From Albibacterium profundi (GTDB lineage Bacteria; Bacteroidota; Bacteroidia; Sphingobacteriales; Sphingobacteriaceae), in the NCBI RefSeq assembly GCF_042159835.1, contig NZ_JBBVGT010000002.1:1-64000 (forward strand): 64,000 nucleotides of DNA, read 5' to 3'. The position numbers were made by a program, and so were the translations under genes. The notes below the pieces were generated by a model. It had not been told where the DNA came from, made no database searches, and saw only the letters and a list, made by a program, of their open reading frames with translations. Of the stretch, positions 23,440 through 32,696 are shown piece by piece; the first letter of the stretch is position 1, and each line of letters starts with the position of its first letter.

Positions 23440-24990
23440 ATGAAGGATCAATCTTCTCTATTTAATCGTGATTTATCAACCGAAAAACTACAGCAAGAAA
23501 GTCAATGGGATTTCCTGATAATAGGCGGCGGTGCAACAGGTCTGGGGATTGCTCTAGACGCAGCATCACGCGGATATAAGACGCTTTTATTAGAACAGTC
23601 AGATTTTGCGAAAGGTACTTCAAGCAGAAGCACAAAGCTAGTACATGGTGGAGTCCGCTATCTGGCCCAAGGAGATGTTGGATTGGTTCGAGAGGCTTTA
23701 AAGGAACGAGGAATTCTATTTAACAATGCGCCGCATTTGGTCAAGAAGCAGGCTTTTATTATCCCCTGCTTTTCATGGTTTTCGAAAATAAAGTACCTTG
23801 TTGGCTTGACTATATATGACTGGTTATCGGGGAAGTATAGCTTTGGCAAATCTACGTCGATGTCTAAGGAGGAGGTACAACAAGCAATACCTGATATAAA
23901 TTCCAGCAGCCTAAGAGGTGGAGTGGAATATTACGATGGTCAGTTTGACGACTCGAGACTAGCAATCGATATCGCTAAAACCGCAGCGGAACATGGCGGC
24001 ACCTTAATCAACTATGTCAAGGTAACTAAATTATTAAAGAACCAAGAAGGAAAAGTTGAAGGTGTCAGTGTCTATGATGCTGAAAAACAAGCCACTTATA
24101 ATATTAAAAGTAAAGTAGTAATTAATGCTACTGGGGTTTTCGTGGATGAAATCTTACAGATGGATCATCCGGAAAAGAAACCAATGACCAGACCTAGCCA
24201 AGGCATTCACTTGGTACTGGATCGATCGTTCTGGAATAGCGACAAAGCCCTCATGATTCCTAAAACCTCTGACGGTCGGGTGTTATTTGCCGTGCCATGG
24301 CACGAGCATCTACTGCTTGGTACAACCGACACTCCGTTAGACAAACACAGCTTGGAGCCGATTGCACTAGAAGCTGAAATCAAATTCATACTGAAAACTG
24401 CACAGCAGTATTTAAGTAAAAAACCGGAACGTAGCGATGTGCTTTCCGTCTTTGCGGGTCTAAGACCGCTAGCGGCCCCGGATAAAGATGTCGACAGCAC
24501 AAAAGAAATATCTCGAAGCCATAAAATATATATTGAGCCTTCGGAGCTCATAACCATAACCGGTGGAAAATGGACAACCTATCGGAAAATGGCAGAAGAC
24601 ACCGTTGACAAAGCCATCAAGGTAAAAGGCTTAGATAAACGAGCTTGCAGGACGGTTGACTTGCCCATTAATAACGGAGTTGAAATATCCTCTAATGGAT
24701 TGCAAGCAGATGCAAGCGACGTAGCCCTTCATTCGGAATATAAAATAAGCGAATTGGGAATTATCAATGCAGTTCGCTTCGAAATGGCGAGAACTGTCGA
24801 AGATGTATTAGCCCGACGATTCAGGATCCTGTTTCTTGATGCGGAAGCTGCTGTAAAGCTAGCCCCTGAAGTAGCACGAGTGATGGCTCAGGAACTAAAA
24901 AAAGATGAAATTTGGATTAAGGAGCAAGTTGCCGAATTTATAGCAGTTGCAGATGCATATCAAATACAGTATTTTAACGCCTTTGTATAA
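23440..24990 (+). CDS. glpD: Aerobic glycerol-3-phosphate dehydrogenase
   Basis: A 516-aa FAD-dependent enzyme that oxidises sn-glycerol-3-phosphate to dihydroxyacetone phosphate and passes electrons to quinone at the inner membrane. It has the FAD-binding GGGATG motif near the N-terminus (DFLIIGGGATGLGIALDAASRGY), GTSSRSTKLVHGGVRYL, and a C-terminal DAO_C domain. ATG 23440 (MKDQSSLFNRD) fits family length. An earlier TTG frame start at 23389 would begin inside the inverted repeat. Next to glpT, it forms a glycerol-phosphate utilisation pair. Confidence 0.95.
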   Translation: MKDQSSLFNRDLSTEKLQQESQWDFLIIGGGATGLGIALDAASRGYKTLLLEQSDFAKGTSSRSTKLVHGGVRYLAQGDVGLVREALKERGILFNNAPHLVKKQAFIIPCFSWFSKIKYLVGLTIYDWLSGKYSFGKSTSMSKEEVQQAIPDINSSSLRGGVEYYDGQFDDSRLAIDIAKTAAEHGGTLINYVKVTKLLKNQEGKVEGVSVYDAEKQATYNIKSKVVINATGVFVDEILQMDHPEKKPMTRPSQGIHLVLDRSFWNSDKALMIPKTSDGRVLFAVPWHEHLLLGTTDTPLDKHSLEPIALEAEIKFILKTAQQYLSKKPERSDVLSVFAGLRPLAAPDKDVDSTKEISRSHKIYIEPSELITITGGKWTTYRKMAEDTVDKAIKVKGLDKRACRTVDLPINNGVEISSNGLQADASDVALHSEYKISELGIINAVRFEMARTVEDVLARRFRILFLDAEAAVKLAPEVARVMAQELKKDEIWIKEQVAEFIAVADAYQIQYFNAFV

Positions 24991-25057
24991 ACATTCAGAC
25001 TGAATGGCCTTGCATTTAACCTAAAACAATAAAAGAGATCATACTAGCTTCGTAAAC

Positions 25058-26401
25058 ATGATGAGTTTATTTAAACCAGCTCCCCATATTGAGGAAAAAC
25101 CATTAGATCGTATAGACCCTGAATATAAAAAGCTCAGATTCCAAGTATTCTTAGGGATATTTATTGGTTACGCAGGCTACTATCTAGTACGAAAAAACTT
25201 CTCACTGGCGATGCCAGACCTCATTGATCAAGGTTTTAGCAAGGCCGATCTAGGCATTGCGCTATCTGCTATCTCCATCGCTTATGGCTTGAGCAAATTC
25301 TTAATGGGCAATGTATCAGACCGTAGTAATGCACGAACATTTTTAACAGCTGGACTCGTGTTATCCGCTAGCACGATGATTTTAATGGGATTGTTTCCTT
25401 TTGCAACCGGTTCACTGACCATCATGTTTGTTTTATTATTTATAAACGGTTGGTTTCAGGGAATGGGTTGGCCAGCTTGTGGGCGGGTGATGGTCCATTG
25501 GTTTTCAACCAAAGAGCGAGGCACCAAAATGTCTATTTGGAATGTCGCTCATAATGTCGGTGGTGGGCTTGTAGGTCCGCTAGCAATCGTAGCTATTGCG
25601 ATATTCGGCGACTGGCAGAGTAAACTCTACTTTCCTGGACTTGTGGCTCTCGTTATCGCATTCATAGCCTACCTTTTGATCCGCGATACTCCCCAATCAT
25701 GCGGCCTGCCGCCTGTGGAGAAATACAAAAATGACTATCCCTCTGATTATTCCGAAGAGAAGGAAAAGGAACTGACAGCCAAGCAGATATTTTTCAACTA
25801 TGTCCTGAATAACAGATTACTATGGTACATCGCATTTGCCAATGCATTTGTTTACCTAGTGCGGTATGGTATTCTAGACTGGGCGCCAACCTTTCTTGAG
25901 GAAGCTAAAGGCTTTTCGGTGAAACAATCGGGTTGGGCCTATTTCGCTTATGAATATGCCGGCATACCGGGCACTCTGCTTTGTGGATGGATCAGTGACA
26001 AGGTATTTAAAGGACGTCGCGCACCTGCAACGATTATTTATATGCTACTTGTACTAGTCTCGGTCATCATTTATTGGAAAAACCCTCCGGGTAATATATG
26101 GGTTGACAATATCGCGTTGATCGCAATTGGTTTCCTTATATACGGCCCCGTAATGCTCATTGGCGTGCAAGCATTAGATTTAGCGCCGAAAAAAGCCGCT
26201 GGAACGGCAGCGGGGCTAACTGGTCTCTTCGGATATATGGGCGGTGCACTTTTCGCAAATATCGCCATGGGTTTTGTTGTTGACCTTTGGAGCTGGGACG
26301 GAGGATTCGTCATACTCATTCTATCCTGTATTTTGTCAATTTTCTTTACTGCACTGACGTGGAAGAGGGAAAAAGAACACTTGAATTTACAATCTAGGTA
26401 A
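25058..26401 (+). CDS. glpT: Glycerol-3-phosphate/phosphate antiporter
   Basis: A 447-aa major facilitator transporter of the organophosphate:phosphate antiporter family with 12 predicted membrane helices. Family landmarks are [17 protein letters not shown] near residue 38, [20 protein letters not shown] in the fourth and fifth helices, and [12 protein letters not shown] in the central loop. It takes up glycerol-3-phosphate for GlpD just upstream and is followed by a long perfect hairpin. Confidence 0.92.
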   Translation: MMSLFKPAPHIEEKPLDRIDPEYKKLRFQVFLGIFIGYAGYYLVRKNFSLAMPDLIDQGFSKADLGIALSAISIAYGLSKFLMGNVSDRSNARTFLTAGLVLSASTMILMGLFPFATGSLTIMFVLLFINGWFQGMGWPACGRVMVHWFSTKERGTKMSIWNVAHNVGGGLVGPLAIVAIAIFGDWQSKLYFPGLVALVIAFIAYLLIRDTPQSCGLPPVEKYKNDYPSDYSEEKEKELTAKQIFFNYVLNNRLLWYIAFANAFVYLVRYGILDWAPTFLEEAKGFSVKQSGWAYFAYEYAGIPGTLLCGWISDKVFKGRRAPATIIYMLLVLVSVIIYWKNPPGNIWVDNIALIAIGFLIYGPVMLIGVQALDLAPKKAAGTAAGLTGLFGYMGGALFANIAMGFVVDLWSWDGGFVILILSCILSIFFTALTWKREKEHLNLQSR

Positions 26402-26420
26402 AACTTTTTGATGCTAAACT

Positions 26421-26467
26421 GGTATTTTATATATCATAATTCCCATAATTGTGATATATAAAATACC
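26421..26467. terminator. 16-bp perfect hairpin after glpT
   Basis: GGTATTTTATATATCA (26421-26436) pairs exactly with TGATATATAAAATACC (26452-26467). It follows the glpT stop by 20 bp and precedes gldL, so it probably ends glpT transcription, though it lacks a clear T run. Confidence 0.5.
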
Positions 26468-26551
26468 AATTATCATCGTTTAACGTTTATACTATTAAAA
26501 TATTTCAAGAGTTTGACCTAAAACACGCATTCTATTAAAAATTGACAAAAT

Positions 26552-27367
26552 ATGGACTTGAAGAAAAAAGACAATTCAAATTGGCTACATGTTGCCATCT
26601 CATGGGGAGCAAGTATTGTTATTATTGGAGTACTATTTAAGATCCTCTACATTGGTGGATCCTTGGCTAACTACATGATTGGTATCGGATTGGGTGTCGA
26701 AGCCGTTTTATTCTTTTTAATGGGCTTTAACCCGCCACCAAAGGAACATGACTGGGCGAGAGTCTATCCCGAACTAAATGAAGACTATCAGGGAGAATTA
26801 CCAACGAGTTCATTTCGAGCCAGTAGCGCTCCTGCAAATCCGCCTACGACTGCTGCATTAGACAAGATGTTTGCTGATGCTAATATCGAACCGGCAACAA
26901 TCGAAAGCCTCGGTAGAGGATTACGTGACTTTGGAGACAAAGTATCAGCGATTAATCAGATATCGGATGTATCGTTTGCTGCGAACGAGTTTACAGAGAA
27001 GCTACGACACGCATCCACTAAATTTGACAACCTAAGTGCTGCTTTTGAAAAAGCATCTGCTAATCTGGTAGCAATGTCTAACACAAACACGGACACTACA
27101 AACTACCATGAACAGGTGCAGCAGCTAACTGGTAACCTACGATCATTGAACAATATGTACGAACGAGAACTCAGAGACTCGGCATCACATCTACAATCAA
27201 TGAATCATTTCTATGAAAACTTGAGCTATACGATGAAAAACTTCAATGAATCCTTAGATGACTCCAAGGTATTCAAAGAAGAAGTTAATAAGCTAGCGAA
27301 GAACTTGACTGCCTTAAATTCAATTTACGGCAACATGTTAACTGCTATGAACCAGCCGCGCGGCTAA
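26552..27367 (+). CDS. gldL: GldL, type IX secretion/gliding motor protein
   Basis: A 271-aa inner-membrane protein. Two N-terminal transmembrane helices (about 11-60, with the motor-critical Glu in GLGVEAVLFFLMGF) are followed by a long cytoplasmic part predicted to be coiled coil. GldL with GldM forms the proton-driven rotary motor of the type IX secretion system and gliding. Cotranscribed with gldM, 31 bp downstream. Confidence 0.95.
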   Translation: MDLKKKDNSNWLHVAISWGASIVIIGVLFKILYIGGSLANYMIGIGLGVEAVLFFLMGFNPPPKEHDWARVYPELNEDYQGELPTSSFRASSAPANPPTTAALDKMFADANIEPATIESLGRGLRDFGDKVSAINQISDVSFAANEFTEKLRHASTKFDNLSAAFEKASANLVAMSNTNTDTTNYHEQVQQLTGNLRSLNNMYERELRDSASHLQSMNHFYENLSYTMKNFNESLDDSKVFKEEVNKLAKNLTALNSIYGNMLTAMNQPRG

Positions 27368-27398
27368 TTAACTCATTCATTTTTAACAAACATAGAAT

Positions 27399-28931
27399 AT
27401 GGCTTCAAGAAGAGAGACTCCGAGGCAGCGGATGATTAACATCTTATATCTGGTACTATTAGCTTTGCTTGCATTAAACGTACCGAACTCGATATTAGAT
27501 GCTTTCAAGAATATCAATAATAGTTTAGAAACTTCTAAATCAAATGTAGACAACTCGGTCGACCAACTATTCGCTGCTTTCGAAAGCACTAAATTAAAAG
27601 AAGAACCTGAACGCGCTAAACCCATATACGAAAAAGCTAAACAGGCGCGAGCTATTGTAGGCGATCTAAATGAGTTTATCCTTTCTCTAAAAAAGGAACT
27701 AGCACAGCAAGGTGGTGGATATGACGAAGATACAGGCGATCTTGTAAAACGAGAAAACGCCGACATTGCTCCTAACCTCATGCTTAATAAGAAAAAAGGA
27801 GTTGAGTTAAAAGAAAAGATCAATACGACACGAGAAAAGTTACTAGCTCTGCTAGATCCTGACGATCAAAACTCTGTATCATTTTCGCTTGAGGCAAACG
27901 ACCCTCAAAAAGCTGTTAACGGAAAGAGAAAATGGGAAGAAATTAATTTCGGCAGCGGTACGCCACTCACAGCCGCGATGACCATTTTAACCAAGATCCA
28001 AACCGACGCTACCAATGCCGAATCAGACGTAGTGAAATTGATCTTAGGAAAAATGGATCAAGCTGTGGTTAACTTGGACAAGTTTGCTGCTGTGGCCGTT
28101 GCCCCAACATCGTATTTGGTCCAAGGCCAGCCCTATACGGCTGAGGTTTTCTTGACGGCATCAGACTCCAAGTCTGAACCAATGATTACGGTAAACGGCA
28201 CGGAACTGCCGATTGTAGACGGTAAAGGTGTCTATACAGTCCCTACCAACCAAGAAGGTATCTTTACTTGGTCGGGGACCATTCAAGTGAAACAAACCGA
28301 CGGAACGGTGAAGGAATATCGCACACCGGAACAGACTTTTCAAGTTGCACGACCTTCGGCAGTGGTTTCGCCAGATAAGATGAATGTCTTATACATCGGC
28401 GTAAACAATCCCGTATCAGTATCCGCACCCGGGACGCCAACCGATAAAATCAAGGTTAGCATGAGCGGCGGTAGCATTTCCGGATCAAATGGAAAATATA
28501 ATGTACGCGTAACTTCACCGGGAACTGCACGCATTTCCGTATCAGCGGAGGTGGCACCAGGCAAAACCCAAACACTAAGTACAACCGAGTTCAGGGTAAA
28601 ACGGATACCTGATCCTATCGCAAAATTTGCCGGGAAAACGGGAGGTACAATGGCGACGGTTGCTCTAAAAGCTCAGAATTCTATTTTTGCCACTTTGGAA
28701 AACTTCGATTTCGATGCCAAGTTTAATATCACCAAGTTTAGTATGATCATCGCAAAACCGAGAGCAGATGCTATCGTCTTGTCGACCAGCGGGAATGATT
28801 TAAGTGGCAGTATGCGATCTGCATTAAATAGCATCAGCCCCGGCACACGAATTATATTTGACAACATTATTGCCGTAGGGCCAGATGGATCGCCAAGGCA
28901 GTTAAACGCTGTTGCTCTAACAGCTAATTAA
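27399..28931 (+). CDS. gldM: GldM, type IX secretion/gliding motor protein
   Basis: A 510-aa protein with one N-terminal transmembrane helix (INILYLVLLALLALNV, about 14-29) and a large periplasmic part of four domains. N-terminus MASRRETPRQRMINILYLVL is the family hallmark. GldM dimers cross the periplasm and pass GldL motor movement to the GldK/GldN ring. It converges on gldN, with only 22 bp between stops. Confidence 0.95.
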   Translation: MASRRETPRQRMINILYLVLLALLALNVPNSILDAFKNINNSLETSKSNVDNSVDQLFAAFESTKLKEEPERAKPIYEKAKQARAIVGDLNEFILSLKKELAQQGGGYDEDTGDLVKRENADIAPNLMLNKKKGVELKEKINTTREKLLALLDPDDQNSVSFSLEANDPQKAVNGKRKWEEINFGSGTPLTAAMTILTKIQTDATNAESDVVKLILGKMDQAVVNLDKFAAVAVAPTSYLVQGQPYTAEVFLTASDSKSEPMITVNGTELPIVDGKGVYTVPTNQEGIFTWSGTIQVKQTDGTVKEYRTPEQTFQVARPSAVVSPDKMNVLYIGVNNPVSVSAPGTPTDKIKVSMSGGSISGSNGKYNVRVTSPGTARISVSAEVAPGKTQTLSTTEFRVKRIPDPIAKFAGKTGGTMATVALKAQNSIFATLENFDFDAKFNITKFSMIIAKPRADAIVLSTSGNDLSGSMRSALNSISPGTRIIFDNIIAVGPDGSPRQLNAVALTAN

Positions 28932-28953
28932 AGCAACAGCATTCATAAGACCA

Positions 28954-30069
28954 TTATGGTGTAGGAGTCGACTCTTCAGAAATGGGAGTCGACTCTTCTG
29001 TTTCTGAAGAAGTACTTGTAGTAGTTGAGCTGGACGAAGAACTTGTGCTCTCCGATTGGGTGCTCGGCTCGGCTTGCTCGGCTTTATAACCTTCAAGACT
29101 CTCTGGATCAATACCCTTTGGTGTCTGCCAGAGTCGCTCTTTATAAGCTTCTATCTTGTCTTCTATTTCACGAGCATCTTGGGTCTGCTGCTCAGCAGTT
29201 TCCGCATATTGAAAATTCTGCTGCATACCCGGCGATGATTCCCGAATAATCGTGCTAGCAAATTTACGCTGAACAAATAAATCATCCATGCTCATGTCAT
29301 AAAGCCCACGATCAGGGTCTGAAACATCAACCTTGACCAGGGTGTAACGAAGCTGCGGGAAGTAGAGCCAAAATGCTGGAGTTGCACCTACAGATTGTGC
29401 TAATTCGGCCGACGAAGATATTTCCATTAGCGGCGCGACACCGATGATTCTAGTTTCCAAGCGTCCCCTTTGTTTATCAAAGAAAATATCTTCTTTTATT
29501 CTGAATTTCGTAACACGCTCCGGATTGAATTCATTTAATGCCATGCGAGCATCAATCTGGTTTCCTTCATCATCAAAAATCGGCACCAATACACTATCGG
29601 CGAAACGTGCGACTCCTTCTTTGGCAGTCATTTTCGTCTGAAATGAATCATCTTCTGGACTATAAGGCGTTAGTTTCCCTTCGCTGATCCCTTTCATAAT
29701 CGCCTCGATTAAAGAAGAACCTGGTGTAGCGAAAATATAGTTTTCTTCATTCGACAGATCGATATCTCTCCACACCCGCTTATAGAAACGAATGTTTTTC
29801 ATATTAATCGCCGGATAGGCAAATGGAACGGCATCCTCTAGATTGTTCGCCTGATAAAATCCGTCGGTAACGGGGATTGTGTCTATCAGTAAATCACTCG
29901 AAGTAGTATCAACCACCGTTCTCTGCATGGTTGTTCCATTTTCAAAACTAGTTGCTTCAGCGGGAACTGTATCGAGTTCGCTTGTAGTCTGTGGCGGTAT
30001 ATCGACCTCTTGTTGTGCTAATAACTGACCGAAGCCAAATAATAAAGAAATTGTCATCAATATTTTCAT
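28954..30069 (-). CDS. gldN: GldN, type IX secretion ring protein
   Basis: A 371-aa exported protein (signal peptide MKILMTISLLFGFGQLLAQ). The GldN core includes NMKNIRFYKRVWRDIDLSNEENY and later YFPQLRYTLVKVDVSDPDRGLYDMSMDDLFVQRKF. GldN forms the periplasmic ring with the lipoprotein GldK. The C-terminus is a Ser/Thr/Glu low-complexity tail built partly on a direct DNA repeat (GGAGTCGACTCTTC twice, near 28963-28999). It follows gldK by 25 bp on minus, opposite to gldL-gldM. Confidence 0.93.
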   Translation of the reverse strand: MKILMTISLLFGFGQLLAQQEVDIPPQTTSELDTVPAEATSFENGTTMQRTVVDTTSSDLLIDTIPVTDGFYQANNLEDAVPFAYPAINMKNIRFYKRVWRDIDLSNEENYIFATPGSSLIEAIMKGISEGKLTPYSPEDDSFQTKMTAKEGVARFADSVLVPIFDDEGNQIDARMALNEFNPERVTKFRIKEDIFFDKQRGRLETRIIGVAPLMEISSSAELAQSVGATPAFWLYFPQLRYTLVKVDVSDPDRGLYDMSMDDLFVQRKFASTIIRESSPGMQQNFQYAETAEQQTQDAREIEDKIEAYKERLWQTPKGIDPESLEGYKAEQAEPSTQSESTSSSSSSTTTSTSSETEESTPISEESTPTP

Positions 30070-30094
30070 TCTTCTCTGAATTTTAATTCAACAC

Positions 30095-31390
30095 TTAATA
30101 TCTCCTTGTCTTACTCTGACTGGTCGGCATCTCAAAAGCCGACATTACGCAGCGAAAACCGATATAGGAATGAGGCTCGTAATCAACCACATAGTTTCGG
30201 GTTTCACTATTTAATTGCTCTCCATTATCCTTCCATGAACCGCCGCGCACAACCTTACGTTTTAGAGCATCGCTATCTTCCGGGTCGGCGTCGTATAATA
30301 ATACGGGGTTCAAATCATTGACAAAGGCAATCGCCGACGGACTGTAAGCATCCAATGTCCATTCAGCCACATTACCCGCCATATTATATATTCCGAAAGC
30401 GTTCGGGATATAAGATTTGACAGGCACTGTGAAGGTTGCCCCATCGCGTGAATAGGTACCTTCTCCTTGTTTGTAATTTACAGCCAACTTTTCTTTTCCA
30501 TTCTCGCCATCTATTGTCAGACGCGTTCCCGGTATCGTATCACGTGGGTCTAGTTTTCCTTCCGCAGCATATTGCCATTGCGCTTCGGTCGGCAAACTGA
30601 ACGTAAGTTGATAGCCGCTCAAATATGAATTTTTCATCAGGGTGGCCATTAGTTCCTTACCGCGCCAATCGGTATAAGCTCTAGCTTGCCTCCAGGTTAC
30701 GCCCACAACCGGGTAATAATCAAATGATTCATGGGTGAAGTAGTTTGCATCCATGGACATGAGCTGGGAATTTGGAAAATCTTTTGACCAAATATCTTCT
30801 ACTGGCATAACTGACACCGTATCTGTAACATATTCCTTTTCAAGATTACCTTGTGATTTCAAATAGGAAAAACGGTACTTAACAACATCTTCGTTTAATG
30901 CTCTCCTTGAACCCTTCATGACAATCATAGGTGCTAGACGCTCCTGAATGGATGGATCATTGCTTTTCCATAGCGGAGACACCTTTTTCACACGATCCCA
31001 GTTAATCTGTCGCTCACCAATTTCCTCGCCGGTCACATCTAGAAAGTACTGATCATCATTCAGATAATCAGTTACCGCAATCGAGTCGGCTACCCAATTT
31101 ACAAAGGCCCTATATTGTTTATTTGTGACCTCAGTTTCATCAATAAAGAAGGCACTTAAACTTATATTCTTACCCACATTGCCACTATCTAAAGAGCTTT
31201 TGTATAATATGGTGCCGGATGGAACGTAAACCATCCCCGGAGGTGCAGGAAGCTCGCCGCCCCTAAATGCAGAAACCTTAGGTGCTTTGTAGAAATTATT
31301 TGACCTGCAAGCGCTAAAGGCAGAACCAATCAGCAGGGCAAAGATCAATATTCTAGATTTTCTTATCCTTTTCAGACTTTTCTTATCCAT
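30095..31390 (-). CDS. gldK: GldK, type IX secretion lipoprotein
   Basis: A 431-aa lipoprotein with lipobox FSAC (about Cys27) and an FGE-sulfatase/SUMF1 fold: PPGMVYVPSGTILYKSS near 50, FFIDETEVTNKQYRAF near 80, and RKVVRGGSWKDN...IGFRC at the C-terminus. GldK anchors the GldN ring at the outer membrane. Usual order is gldK-L-M-N in one operon; here only gldK-gldN stay together. Confidence 0.94.
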   Translation of the reverse strand: MDKKSLKRIRKSRILIFALLIGSAFSACRSNNFYKAPKVSAFRGGELPAPPGMVYVPSGTILYKSSLDSGNVGKNISLSAFFIDETEVTNKQYRAFVNWVADSIAVTDYLNDDQYFLDVTGEEIGERQINWDRVKKVSPLWKSNDPSIQERLAPMIVMKGSRRALNEDVVKYRFSYLKSQGNLEKEYVTDTVSVMPVEDIWSKDFPNSQLMSMDANYFTHESFDYYPVVGVTWRQARAYTDWRGKELMATLMKNSYLSGYQLTFSLPTEAQWQYAAEGKLDPRDTIPGTRLTIDGENGKEKLAVNYKQGEGTYSRDGATFTVPVKSYIPNAFGIYNMAGNVAEWTLDAYSPSAIAFVNDLNPVLLYDADPEDSDALKRKVVRGGSWKDNGEQLNSETRNYVVDYEPHSYIGFRCVMSAFEMPTSQSKTRRY

Positions 31391-31417
31391 AAGTTATCGT
31401 TTATAAGCTTTTGATAG

Positions 31418-32107
31418 TTAGCGATTAAACAATGCCATTTTAACCCCTAAGGACAAATAAGAATATTGATCGTCCTTTCTATTAATAACCCCGTCCAGGT
31501 TATCTTTGGGTAATAGTGAATGCTGGTAATTGAGGTTAATTGCCCAACGAGGGCCATAGAGCGTGCGACCCAACGGTATATCGAGTCCAATATTCAAAGG
31601 GATGACTAGATTCCCCGAATTTAGATCGTCACTAACCTCACCTCCATTATTGCTAATAGATTCGGTGTAATTAGGATCAATATTATTTTCAATTGAACTT
31701 TTGAAAAGGCCAACTCCACCACCTACGTATATATTCGCAAGTATCTGATTAAATATACTCGCTCGCAGTGTATAATTGCTATAGTTTTTCGGTAACGAAA
31801 GAAATTGTCCTAAGCGTACTTTGACGTTTCCATTAATTGTATAATAACGGTTTTCAAATTCGCTATTCCAACCATAGGCACTCATGATACCTTTCTCGCC
31901 ATGCACTCCTACGGAAATAAAAGGTGTTATGAGTCCGTCGACATCCACATGCCCTGCAAAACGAATATCGCTGTTACCTAAATCCGCTAAACTCAAGGTT
32001 CCGCCCGCTCCGACGCCTACGCTCACAGGCCGCGAAAATTGTGCAAAAGCGTTATTCAGCGAAAAAAAAGCAAACAAACCAAATGCTAAAAATATATTTT
32101 TCTTCAT
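31418..32107 (-). CDS. Outer-membrane beta-barrel protein upstream of gldK
   Basis: A 229-aa protein with a signal peptide (MKKNIFLAFGLFAFFSLNNAFAQ) and alternating hydrophobic beta-strand pattern ending in a C-terminal strand (YSYLSLGVKMALF), as in 8-stranded barrels. No specific family recognised. Its stop is 28 bp before gldK and may be cotranscribed, so a type IX secretion link is possible but unproven. Confidence 0.65.
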   Translation of the reverse strand: MKKNIFLAFGLFAFFSLNNAFAQFSRPVSVGVGAGGTLSLADLGNSDIRFAGHVDVDGLITPFISVGVHGEKGIMSAYGWNSEFENRYYTINGNVKVRLGQFLSLPKNYSNYTLRASIFNQILANIYVGGGVGLFKSSIENNIDPNYTESISNNGGEVSDDLNSGNLVIPLNIGLDIPLGRTLYGPRWAINLNYQHSLLPKDNLDGVINRKDDQYSYLSLGVKMALFNR

Positions 32108-32142
32108 ATGTTATTTTAGTTTAAAACACAGATTAATATTGT

Positions 32143-32604
32143 TTAATAAACCTCATTAATGGTATACTCTATACCATTAAACGTAAAGGATTCGTTTTTA
32201 TTTTTTCCGTTGAGAATTTGTCCCAAAGGCGAAGCGGGAGATAGTATCAAGACGTTCATTCCGTCGACGTGTATTTGACCTAAGCTGATAGTCAGGTAAA
32301 ACATGCCTTGATTGGTTTGGATAAGCGCGCCGGGAATTATTGTCTGCTCGATGGTCGTGCTTTCTAGTTGTTCTAGATGATAGCGTGCTTTTTTAGCTTC
32401 AGTCAGTTGAAGTTGATTGCGACTTATTTCCTGTTGCATCATTTCTCGAGTTGTTTCATATTTATCTCCGGCACTGCTCTTGGTGTCGTCCGCTCCCGCG
32501 TTTTCTGCTTGTTCGATGGCAATTTCTATATTCCGTACGCGATCATTCATCTGGCTCAAACATGCATTGTATACCTGCTTCTTGAAATCTTGGTCAATTT
32601 CCAT
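32143..32604 (-). CDS. GreA/GreB-like protein
   Basis: A 153-aa protein with an N-terminal helical hairpin-like region (about 1-85) and a C-terminal FKBP-like GreA/GreB domain (LIQTNQGMFYLTISLGQI...ILSPASPLGQILNGKNKNESFTFNGIEYTINEVY). Bacteroidetes encode a divergent group of such proteins, sometimes mislabelled 3-oxoacyl-ACP synthase. It may act on RNA polymerase through the secondary channel. The family call is by eye. Confidence 0.7.
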   Translation of the reverse strand: MEIDQDFKKQVYNACLSQMNDRVRNIEIAIEQAENAGADDTKSSAGDKYETTREMMQQEISRNQLQLTEAKKARYHLEQLESTTIEQTIIPGALIQTNQGMFYLTISLGQIHVDGMNVLILSPASPLGQILNGKNKNESFTFNGIEYTINEVY

Positions 32605-32696
32605 TTATCTACGCTATATACTATTTTAGTAAACGAAAAAATCAAGCAATTACCCTGCCTTAATTAAATAGCCAGCAATTGACTAACCAGCAATTT

